NCBI GenBank assembly: GCA_946413695.1
Contig: CAMKLV010000113.1
Location: 1 to 7,878, forward strand
Length of the DNA stretch: 7,878 nucleotides
Direction of reading: 5' to 3'
Source of the DNA: Firm-04 sp946413695
GTDB taxonomy: Bacteria; Bacillota; Clostridia; Oscillospirales; Ruminococcaceae
The notes under the pieces were generated by a model. The model ran no database searches, had not been told where the DNA came from, and saw only the letters and a program-made list of their open reading frames with translations. Positions 1 to 6,083 of the stretch are shown piece after piece; position 1 is the stretch's first letter, and each line of letters begins with the position of its first letter. The translations under genes were made by a program, and so were the position numbers.

Positions 1-74
1 TCATGACAAAAATCCTGCGCATCTATTCTTCAAGATTTAATTGGTACATCAATAGAAGGGGTGATGCTCTGTGA
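1..74 (+). CDS. 3' end of an unrecognised upstream reading frame (partial)
   Basis: A frame open from the window edge ends at the TGA at 72-74 and reads MTKILRIYS...INRRGDAL if read from the ATG at 3. That ATG may be internal to a longer gene whose start lies outside the window. The stop overlaps the GTG at 71 by four bases (GTGA), a common arrangement for translationally coupled genes, and a purine-rich AGAAGGGG (54-61) sits at the right distance for that GTG. The visible part is 23 residues, basic and without a recognisable motif. It uses AGA and AGG arginine codons, unlike the GC-rich codon choice of the genes further right. It could be a chance open frame. Confidence 0.3.
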   Translation, partial: MTKILRIYSSRFNWYINRRGDAL

Positions 75-151
75 AATATACGATCGAACCGGATCTATGC
101 TGGGCGGCACAGGCGTTAAAAGAATATCTGAATATTCCCCGCAGGCAATGA
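71..151 (+). CDS. Small 26-residue ORF, GTG start, unrecognised
   Basis: The frame starts at GTG 71, nine bases after AGGGG (57-61), and stops at TGA 149-151. The product begins MKYTIEPDL, continues through CWAAQALKEYL and ends NIPRRQ. The frame immediately upstream is closed by a TGA at 62-64, so GTG 71 is the first possible start. The GTGA overlap with the preceding frame and the fair RBS are the only support. The size fits a small peptide or the stub of a decayed gene, because no downstream frame continues the sequence convincingly. I do not recognise a family. Confidence 0.25.
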   Translation: MKYTIEPDLCWAAQALKEYLNIPRRQ

Positions 152-202
152 AAGCATTTTGCAAATGATCGTGTCTGCGTTGAAAACAGACGTTTTCCGC
201 TC

Positions 203-231
203 TTGCTTTTTGCTGCGGGATATGCTATAAT
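203..231 (+). promoter_or_regulatory. Promoter of the flavin reductase gene
   Basis: TTGCTT (203-208) and a perfect TATAAT (226-231) are separated by 17 nt. TGC directly precedes the -10 (223-225), giving an extended -10 that can compensate for the weak second half of the -35. Transcription would start near 238, about 48 nt before the ATG at 286. Confidence 0.7.
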
Positions 232-238
232 GATCTCA

Positions 239-259
239 GCAGGCTGAAATACTGCCTGC
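239..259 (+). promoter_or_regulatory. Inverted repeat at the predicted 5' end of the flavin reductase mRNA
   Basis: GCAGGC (239-244) and GCCTGC (254-259) are perfect 6-bp arms around a 9-nt loop. They lie immediately downstream of the -10 and upstream of the RBS. This could be a repressor operator overlapping the start site or an mRNA-stabilising 5' hairpin; the sequence does not decide between them. Confidence 0.4.
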
Positions 260-285
260 AATATCATAGCAGCGGAGGTATTGAG

Positions 286-867
286 ATGAGAAAGAATTTA
301 GGCGTACAGCCCGCGCTGTTCCCGATGCCGGTCGTGATTGTTGCAGCATACGGCGCGGACGGAACCATCTGCGCAATGAACGCAGCATGGGCACAAATCT
401 GTGATATGGACAAGATCGCCCTGTTCATTGATGCAGACCACAAAACAACCAAAAACATCATGGAAACAAAAGCCTTCACCGTCAGCATTGCCGATGTGCC
501 GAACATGGAGAGCGCAGATTTCTTCGGAATCGCAACCGGCAACAAAATGCCCGACAAATTTGAGCGCTCCGGCTGCCATGCGGTCAGGAGTGAATTTGTG
601 AATGCGCCGGTCATCACGGAATATCCGGTCGCGCTGGAATGCGAGTTCCTTGAGGAAATCAACACCGAGAATATGCACGCAATTGTGGGCAAGATCGTGA
701 ATGTCAGCGCAGAGGAAAGCGTCATCGGCGACAAGGACAAGATCCTGCCGGAAAAGGTCAATGCGCTCATTTTCGATCAGTACAGAAGCGGCTATTTTGC
801 CGTCGGCGAAAAGGTCGGTCAGGCTTGGAACGCCGGCGCCGGACTGATGAAGAAGGCAGCAGAATAA
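286..867 (+). CDS. Flavin reductase-like / flavoredoxin-type FMN-binding protein
   Basis: This 193-residue cytoplasmic protein has the size and pattern of the flavin reductase-like split-barrel family, whose members bind FMN and act as NAD(P)H:flavin reductases or, in anaerobes, as flavoredoxin-type electron carriers. Visible family-like segments are the N-terminal PMPVVIV strand (13-19), MNAAWAQICD (31-40), the HKTTKNI stretch (52-58) expected near the FMN phosphate, FGIATGNKMPDKF (80-92) and the HAIVGKI strand (131-137). The ATG at 286 is chosen because GGAGG (274-278) lies 7 nt upstream. The gene has its own promoter and a strong terminator, so it is probably monocistronic. No redox partner gene is adjacent, and the physiological electron donor and acceptor cannot be read from the sequence. 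The family call is firm; the exact reaction is not. Confidence 0.88.
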   Translation: MRKNLGVQPALFPMPVVIVAAYGADGTICAMNAAWAQICDMDKIALFIDADHKTTKNIMETKAFTVSIADVPNMESADFFGIATGNKMPDKFERSGCHAVRSEFVNAPVITEYPVALECEFLEEINTENMHAIVGKIVNVSAEESVIGDKDKILPEKVNALIFDQYRSGYFAVGEKVGQAWNAGAGLMKKAAE

Positions 868-892
868 TCCCCGAACAAACCATCCAAAACAG

Positions 893-924
893 AATCAGCG
901 CCCTGCGCGGGGCGCTGATTTTTT
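893..924 (+). terminator. Intrinsic terminator after the flavin reductase gene
   Basis: An 11-bp perfect stem pairs AATCAGCGCCC (893-903) with GGGCGCTGATT (910-920), with a 6-nt loop, followed by an unbroken run of T that ends at 924. It starts 25 nt after the stop codon. This is a classical Rho-independent terminator and isolates the gene from the HD-domain gene downstream. Confidence 0.95.
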
Positions 925-1022
925 GTGTGATCTCAGTCAGAATGCAGGCTGGGTTATTCCACGGTAAACGTCACATTCCAGCTAATGCATTCCATTTTTC
1001 ACAATTCTATCACAGTATCGGG

Positions 1023-1051
1023 TTGATTTTCGCGGCGGAAACCGTTATAAT
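1023..1051 (+). promoter_or_regulatory. Promoter of the HD-domain gene
   Basis: TTGATT (1023-1028) and TATAAT (1046-1051) are 17 nt apart, a near-consensus sigma-A promoter. Transcription would start near 1058, leaving a leader of about 97 nt before the ATG at 1155. No known riboswitch is recognised in that leader. The same promoter may also drive the genes beyond 1811, because no strong terminator lies between the HD gene and the next one. Confidence 0.75.
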
Positions 1052-1154
1052 ATGTAGAGGTGTGTATACGGCACCCAGCATTTTTTGATGAATACGGCAA
1101 AGGGCAGATGTGCAGAATCAGGCGGAAAACATCCCCGGTTTATGAGGTGTTATT

Positions 1155-1811
1155 ATGACTTACGAAGAAATCAGGAAAGTGGAAGAAATCAATATCTATA
1201 TCAGGCAGGCGGACGAATCATTGCAGGCGCTCGGCTACACCGAGCACAGCTTTGCCCATGTCACCTGTGTTGCAGAGCGCGCCGGATATATCCTTGAGAC
1301 ACTCGGGTTTCCGGCGCGGACAGTGGAGCTTGCGAAAATCGCAGGCTATCTGCATGACCTCGGCAATCTGATCAACCGCGTCGATCACAGTCAGTCCGGC
1401 GCAATCATGGCGTTCAGAATCCTCGATCACATGCATTTTCCGCCCGAGGAAATCGGGCAGATCGTCTCCGCAATCGGCAACCACGATGAAGGCTTCGGCG
1501 TTCCGGTCAGCGCACTTGCTGCCGCTCTGATTCTTGCAGATAAAAGCGATGTGCGGCGCAACCGCGTCAGAAATCAGGATGTGTCTACATTTGATATTCA
1601 TGACCGCGTCAATTATTCGGTCACAAAATCGGAACTCAAAATCAATGAGGCACATACAATCATCAAGCTCAAGCTGCATGTCGATACCAGATACAGCTCC
1701 GTGATGGATTACTTTGAAATCTTCCTGCAGCGCATGATCCTCTGCAGAAAAGCTGCGGATAAGCTCGGGCTGGAATTCAAGCTGATCATCAATGAGCAGC
1801 AGCTGATCTGA
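1155..1811 (+). CDS. HD-domain metal-dependent phosphohydrolase
   Basis: This 218-residue soluble protein is an HD-superfamily member, a group that hydrolyses phosphomonoester or phosphodiester bonds, often in nucleotides, using one or two metal ions. Likely metal ligands are H35 (SFAHV), the HD pair H67-D68 (GYLHDLGN), H78 (VDHSQ), H110 (GNHDE) and D129 (ILADKSD); this spacing allows a two-metal centre. DKSDVRRNRVR (129-139) follows the last ligand. Residues from about 144 to 218 form an extra C-terminal region with alternating hydrophobic strands and a helix. There is no GYP motif and no synthetase or sensor domain, so neither cyclic-di-GMP nor (p)ppGpp turnover is indicated. The start at 1155 follows GAGGTG (1144-1149). 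The substrate is unknown. Confidence 0.85.
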   Translation: MTYEEIRKVEEINIYIRQADESLQALGYTEHSFAHVTCVAERAGYILETLGFPARTVELAKIAGYLHDLGNLINRVDHSQSGAIMAFRILDHMHFPPEEIGQIVSAIGNHDEGFGVPVSALAAALILADKSDVRRNRVRNQDVSTFDIHDRVNYSVTKSELKINEAHTIIKLKLHVDTRYSSVMDYFEIFLQRMILCRKAADKLGLEFKLIINEQQLI

Positions 1812-1853
1812 CAGACAGCCGTTTATATTCATCTATTCGCTAAATAATCAATC

Positions 1854-1874
1854 GGCTGAAAGGATACTTCAGCC
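1854..1874 (+). promoter_or_regulatory. Hairpin just upstream of the first lipoprotein's RBS
   Basis: GGCTGAA (1854-1860) and TTCAGCC (1868-1874) form a perfect 7-bp stem with a 7-nt loop. Adenines rather than a T-run follow it, so it is not a terminator. It ends 7 nt before AGGAGG (1882-1887) and could affect translation or mark a processing site between the HD gene and the lipoprotein gene. Confidence 0.4.
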
Positions 1875-1895
1875 CGAAAACAGGAGGACTCCATT

Positions 1896-2804
1896 ATGAA
1901 AAAATCAATGATCGTGCTCTCGCTTCTTGCATCTGCGCTCCTGCTCGCATCGTGCGATACGCCTGATGTCAGTTCGACTGCATCCGCGCCGGATTCCGCT
2001 GCGGAGCAGACAACCGCCGTCACCGAATCCACAGACACCGCTGAAACAACCGCGGAAACCGCTGCAGAATCCGTCACGGAGCTGACCGCCGCAGCCGAAT
2101 CCGAAACCACTGCCGCTGTCACCGAAATGCAGGGCGCGCCGGATAACGATTTCACATCCATTGCGGGCGTCTGGTATATTGACGGCGACCCGACAACCGC
2201 CTCTATCAAGATTTCCGCGGACGGCACATTCAAATCCTACTACGCATCCGGCAATCTGGAAAACGAGGGCACAATCCGCCGCGAGAGCGAGGAGATCGAA
2301 GGCACCACCAATTACTGGTACAATCTCTATGACCAAAACGGCGAATATATCATGGGCTTCCTCGATACCGGCAGCAACACAGATCTCTATGTCGGCAACG
2401 GCGCAACGCCGCACTTTCAGAAATTCGGCGAGGGCGGCCTTGCCGATGACGGCCGCGGTCCGGGCGAAGAATTCGTCGGCAGATGGAACTGCGACCGCGC
2501 CTATCTGACGATCACGCAGAACTCCGATACCGAGTTTCATGCGGTGGTCAAATGGGGCTCCAGCGCGTCCTCACATGTGGAATGGGATTACCCGCTGACC
2601 TATCAGAGCGGAAAGCTCGTCTGCAGCGGCAAGGCAAGCAAAACCTATGTGGAATATCCTGCACCGGATGCGGAACCGGATAAAACCGTGGAATACACCG
2701 ACGGCAGCGGCGAATTTGTCATGCAGGGTGCAGGCGTTGTCTGGAACGATCTGACCGAACACAGCGGCGACGAAATGGTCTTTCAGACTGCACCGGAGGA
2801 ATAA
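1896..2804 (+). CDS. Lipoprotein with Thr/Ala/Glu-rich tether and two beta-rich domains
   Basis: This 302-residue exported lipoprotein has a basic N-terminus (MKKS), a hydrophobic segment and an LLAS-C lipobox with the lipidated cysteine at 20. Residues 21-85 are a low-complexity tether of Thr, Ala, Glu and Ser with repeated TTA and TAE steps, which would hold the globular part away from the membrane through the cell wall. Two domains follow. The first is at about 86-177, starting IAGVWYIDGD, with the alternating pattern of a small beta-barrel. The second is at about 191-298, starting EEFVGRWNCDRAYLTI and containing VVKWGSSAS. Both begin with a G-x-W step, so they may be distant relatives. 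AGGAGG at 1882-1887, 8 nt before the ATG, fixes the start. No enzyme motif is visible. Its position before an ABC operon suggests an accessory surface protein, which is inference only. Confidence 0.85.
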   Translation: MKKSMIVLSLLASALLLASCDTPDVSSTASAPDSAAEQTTAVTESTDTAETTAETAAESVTELTAAAESETTAAVTEMQGAPDNDFTSIAGVWYIDGDPTTASIKISADGTFKSYYASGNLENEGTIRRESEEIEGTTNYWYNLYDQNGEYIMGFLDTGSNTDLYVGNGATPHFQKFGEGGLADDGRGPGEEFVGRWNCDRAYLTITQNSDTEFHAVVKWGSSASSHVEWDYPLTYQSGKLVCSGKASKTYVEYPAPDAEPDKTVEYTDGSGEFVMQGAGVVWNDLTEHSGDEMVFQTAPEE

Positions 2805-2815
2805 TCAAAGCATCT

Positions 2816-2841
2816 AATCGGGAACCGGAAGGCTCCCGATT
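2816..2841 (+). terminator. Hairpin between lipoprotein and ABC operon: weak terminator or attenuator
   Basis: AATCGGGA (2816-2823) pairs perfectly with TCCCGATT (2834-2841). Inside it, after one A/C mismatch, CC/GG pairs close a GGAA loop. The following bases (CGTTCAACA) are poor in T, so termination would be inefficient. It may reduce rather than abolish read-through from the lipoprotein into the permease gene. Confidence 0.5.
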
Positions 2842-2889
2842 CGTTCAACAATCGAACTACACGATCCAATATAGCAGGAGGCAGACTGC

Positions 2890-5301
2890 ATGTATTTCAA
2901 AATGCTGAAGCATGATCTGACACGGAAAAAGGGACTGAACATCATCCTCTTTCTGTTTATGACATTCGCGTCATTGCTGGTATTCGTCGGAGCCGTTCAG
3001 ATCATCTCCAATCTGACACACCGCAAAACCGCAGAAACACTCTGCCGCACCTCAGATATGCTGCTGGTGCCCGGACAGAACAACCTGACAATCGAAGAAC
3101 AGGAGCAGGCGCTGGAACGGCTGCTCGCACCGGACGAAAATGTCATTGACTGGAGCACGGAAAAGATGCTCCGCATCGGATCGGCTGCAATGGATTATCC
3201 GGATCATGATGAGAAGGAAAAACCGGTCTATACCTATAAATATCAGTTCCTCTCCGCGATGCCGAAGGAACATGATCTGGTCTATGACCTCGCGGATCAG
3301 CCGTTCTATGTCCCGAACGGCAGCATCGCCATACCGGTCAGCGTCAGCAATCTGACGGGCACCGGAATCGGTGATACCATCCGCTATACATCGCCCTACG
3401 GCAACACCTATGAACTGACCGTCAGCACGATTTTCAAGGATAACGCCCTGCCGCTCACCATACGCTTCATTGTCTCGGATGCGGACTATGCGGTGCTTGC
3501 CGCCGATGCAGTCCGGAGCCCTGCAATGTTCTGCATCCGGATGCAGAGCAGCTCCTATGATGACATCGACAGCCTGCTCCGCTCCATTGAGGATGAAGTG
3601 GACGCATATGTACTTGCAGATGCCTTCTCCGTCAGCGACGATGATGTCATGATGAAGATTATCTCCGTTTTCATTGTCATCATCAGCGTGTTCCTCATTC
3701 TCATCATCCTGATGACGATTCGCTTCACGATGATCGCGGAGCTGAAAGAGGAGGAAAAAGAGATCGGCATGATGAAAGCGCTCGGCGTGGATTCGCTGTC
3801 ATTCCGGTGGATGTTCGCCGCGCGCTACACCGCATTTGCGATCATCGGCGGCATCATCGGCATTGCGGCAGGCATTCCCCTCTCCGGCATCGTCATCGGC
3901 ACATTCGGTCCGAATGCGATTCTGCCGGAGCGCTGGGAGATGTATCTGACCGGTTTCCTCTGCGTGGCAGGCATCATCGCGGTGATGATTCTGTTCTCGC
4001 TGCTGGTCATGCGGCGGATTCAGAAAATCTCCGTCATCGAAGCGCTGCACGGCGAAAACCGCGGCGAGCGCTTCTCCGGCAATGCCCCGATCTTCCTGCA
4101 CAGGCGCAAAAAAATGAGCGTGCCGATGTTCCTTGCGCTGAGCGACCTGCTCGGGCGGCTCAAGCGTTATCTGTTCCTCATCATCGCATATACGCTTGGC
4201 ACGGTGATCATGCTGCTGCCCTATAATGCGCGCAACAGCGTCATTACGCCCTCATATGCAAAAGTCTGGCTCTACCAATCCTACGATTTCCAGCTGAATC
4301 TCACGAAAGAACAGCGGGATGAACTCTACAAAATCTGCGAAAAAACCGGCAAGGATTCCTATACAATCCTGAATGAGCAGATCGCTGAGGCAGGCATTCC
4401 TGCACACATCGACACCTGCTGTTACGGCGACGGATATGTCATGCTCAATGATAACCGCAAGGCTTTCGATATCTTCTGGAAGGAGGGGTTCGCAGAACAA
4501 ATCACCTACCAGAAGGGCGGGCGCGTCCCGACCAATGAAAATGAGGCGGCGATGAGCGCCTTTACCGCCAACCGTTACGGCATTGTGCCCGGCATGAAGG
4601 TCAAAGCAATCATCAATGAGCAGAATGCCGACAGAACCTATCCCGAGGAGCACGAGCGTGAACTGACAATCACGGCGCTCTATGACAAAATGGAAACCGG
4701 CATGCCGTCGCTCATCCTCTGGGACGGCTACAAGGACGGCTACAGCTATACCGAAAAAGAGACCGGCTTCGTGATTGACGCGCCGGAAAGCGAACATCCC
4801 GCCGTGATTGCGCAGCTGCGCGATCTCTACGGCGCCGCACAGGTCTATGATGCACAAGAAGCCATTGAACGCGATCTCAGCGATTTTGACAGTCTGTTCA
4901 AGACGCTCAAGCTCGTTGTCAGCATTGCGGTGTTCTTTATCCTCTCGCTGATTACCTATCTCTATGAGAACGTCTTTCTCTCGGAGGAGGTGCCGGAGAT
5001 CGCCCTGCTCAAAAGCACGGGATTCCGGAACAGCGCAATCCGGCTCTGGCATCTGCTGCGGATGCTCTGCGTCACGCTAATCTCCGTTGTACTCGGCGAA
5101 ATCATCTTCTGGACAGGCGGCACGCCGTTCTTCCGGTTCTTCATGCGGCAGTATGAGGTCACGGGGATGCGGTTCCTCTTTGAATTTCCGGTGAGCTTCC
5201 TCGTGATTCCGGCGGCTGTGATCCTCACGGTGCTGCTCGTCACGGGGCTGACACTGACAAAGATCCGCCGCATCGACATCCGCAGAATCAACGAAGAATA
5301 A
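2890..5301 (+). CDS. ABC transporter permease, tandem FtsX-type
   Basis: This 803-residue membrane protein consists of two FtsX/MacB-like permease units in one chain. Predicted membrane segments are about 17-41, 256-279, 312-337, 352-375, 426-445, 672-692, 722-742 and 766-789. Each unit has one segment, a large extracytoplasmic domain (about 42-255 and 446-671) and three more segments. The cytoplasmic coupling motif after the second segment appears twice, as EIGMMKALG (291-299) and EIALLKSTG (703-711). Such permeases usually work by mechanotransmission, moving lipids, lipoproteins or peptides rather than importing solutes. Because the chain carries both halves, it should pair with a homodimer of the ATPase encoded 13 nt downstream. 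It lacks the ten-segment plan of BceB-type peptide-resistance permeases. The start follows AGGAGG (2876-2881) with an 8-nt spacer. The cargo is unknown. Confidence 0.92.
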   Translation: MYFKMLKHDLTRKKGLNIILFLFMTFASLLVFVGAVQIISNLTHRKTAETLCRTSDMLLVPGQNNLTIEEQEQALERLLAPDENVIDWSTEKMLRIGSAAMDYPDHDEKEKPVYTYKYQFLSAMPKEHDLVYDLADQPFYVPNGSIAIPVSVSNLTGTGIGDTIRYTSPYGNTYELTVSTIFKDNALPLTIRFIVSDADYAVLAADAVRSPAMFCIRMQSSSYDDIDSLLRSIEDEVDAYVLADAFSVSDDDVMMKIISVFIVIISVFLILIILMTIRFTMIAELKEEEKEIGMMKALGVDSLSFRWMFAARYTAFAIIGGIIGIAAGIPLSGIVIGTFGPNAILPERWEMYLTGFLCVAGIIAVMILFSLLVMRRIQKISVIEALHGENRGERFSGNAPIFLHRRKKMSVPMFLALSDLLGRLKRYLFLIIAYTLGTVIMLLPYNARNSVITPSYAKVWLYQSYDFQLNLTKEQRDELYKICEKTGKDSYTILNEQIAEAGIPAHIDTCCYGDGYVMLNDNRKAFDIFWKEGFAEQITYQKGGRVPTNENEAAMSAFTANRYGIVPGMKVKAIINEQNADRTYPEEHERELTITALYDKMETGMPSLILWDGYKDGYSYTEKETGFVIDAPESEHPAVIAQLRDLYGAAQVYDAQEAIERDLSDFDSLFKTLKLVVSIAVFFILSLITYLYENVFLSEEVPEIALLKSTGFRNSAIRLWHLLRMLCVTLISVVLGEIIFWTGGTPFFRFFMRQYEVTGMRFLFEFPVSFLVIPAAVILTVLLVTGLTLTKIRRIDIRRINEE

Positions 5302-5314
5302 GAGGAGGCACGAA

Positions 5315-6073
5315 ATGGATACTCTGATTTCAGTCAACAATCTTTGCAAAACATATAAAACCAGCAAACAGGAAAACACCGTCCTGAACGGCGTCAGCTT
5401 CGATATGCAGCCCGGCGAATTCATCTCGATCATGGGGCCCTCCGGCAGCGGCAAATCCACCTTGCTTTACACCGTCAGCGGCATGGATACGGTCACATCC
5501 GGCTCGGTCTCCTTCCGCGGCAGAGAGCTCTCCGGCATGCATCAAAAGGAGCTTGCGCAGATCCGGCTGAAGGAGATGGGCTTCATCTTCCAGCAGATGT
5601 ATATGATGAAAAAGCTCTGCATCTTCGATAATATCGTGCTGCCTGCCTATCAGGCGGGCGCGGCGCGTGCAGAGGCAAACAGCCGCGCGGAGGCACTGAT
5701 GCAGCGGCTTGCCATTTCGGATACCGCAAAGCATGAGATCACGGAGGTCTCCGGCGGCGAACTGCAGCGCGCCTGCCTGTGCAGAGCACTCATCAACGGG
5801 CCGCAGATTCTTTTTGCGGATGAACCGACCGGCGCACTCAATTCCAAGGCGGCTGCGGATGTCATGCGCGAGCTCGTCAATGTCTGGCGCGGCGGCACCG
5901 GCATCCTCATGGTGACGCACAGCGTCCGCGTGGCTGCGATGAGCGAGCGTGTGCTCTATCTCGTGGACGGCACGGTGCAGGGCGAAATGCAGCTCGGCAA
6001 ACTGGCGGAAGATGCCGACACCGCCGAACGCGAGCAGCGTCTCAGCGCATGGCTCATGGAGCGCGGCTGGTGA
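5315..6073 (+). CDS. ABC transporter ATP-binding protein (MacB/LolD-like)
   Basis: This 252-residue cytoplasmic ATPase powers the FtsX-type permease encoded upstream. All core motifs are present in order: Walker A GPSGSGKST (41-49), Q-loop FQQ (92-94), signature VSGGELQR (145-152), Walker B ILFADEP (165-171) with catalytic E170, D-loop region GALNSK (173-178) and H-loop H202. The D-loop has Asn where many ABC ATPases have Asp, a variation I have seen in FtsX-partner ATPases. The GELQR form of the signature and the TGAL segment fit the MacB/LolD-like clade. Residues from about 225 are a short charged tail. The gene starts 13 nt after the permease stop with GAGGAGG (5302-5308) as RBS, so the two are co-translated. 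The family call is secure. Confidence 0.95.
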   Translation: MDTLISVNNLCKTYKTSKQENTVLNGVSFDMQPGEFISIMGPSGSGKSTLLYTVSGMDTVTSGSVSFRGRELSGMHQKELAQIRLKEMGFIFQQMYMMKKLCIFDNIVLPAYQAGAARAEANSRAEALMQRLAISDTAKHEITEVSGGELQRACLCRALINGPQILFADEPTGALNSKAAADVMRELVNVWRGGTGILMVTHSVRVAAMSERVLYLVDGTVQGEMQLGKLAEDADTAEREQRLSAWLMERGW

Positions 6074-6083
6074 GGTGCGGCAT

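Noticed and set aside
49..267. A 72-codon open frame on the - strand at the left edge
   Set aside because: No recognisable protein, and it lies across a clear + strand promoter and leader hairpin.
825..1297. Open + strand frames running through the terminator and HD-gene leader
   Set aside because: They cross a strong intrinsic terminator and a promoter and overlap well-supported genes in other frames.
1808..1850. A separate promoter for the first lipoprotein
   Set aside because: CTGACA at 1808 is an acceptable -35, but no hexamer 16-18 nt downstream resembles TATAAT well enough to support it.
4252..5052. A 266-codon open frame on the - strand opposite the permease gene
   Set aside because: No motif or RBS, and the + strand permease with membrane segments and coupling motifs explains the sequence.
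5949..6083. An earlier in-frame start for the hydrolase lipoprotein, overlapping the ATPase gene
   Set aside because: The extension is the out-of-frame translation of the ATPase C-terminus and would bury the signal peptide; ATG 6084 has the RBS and lipobox spacing.
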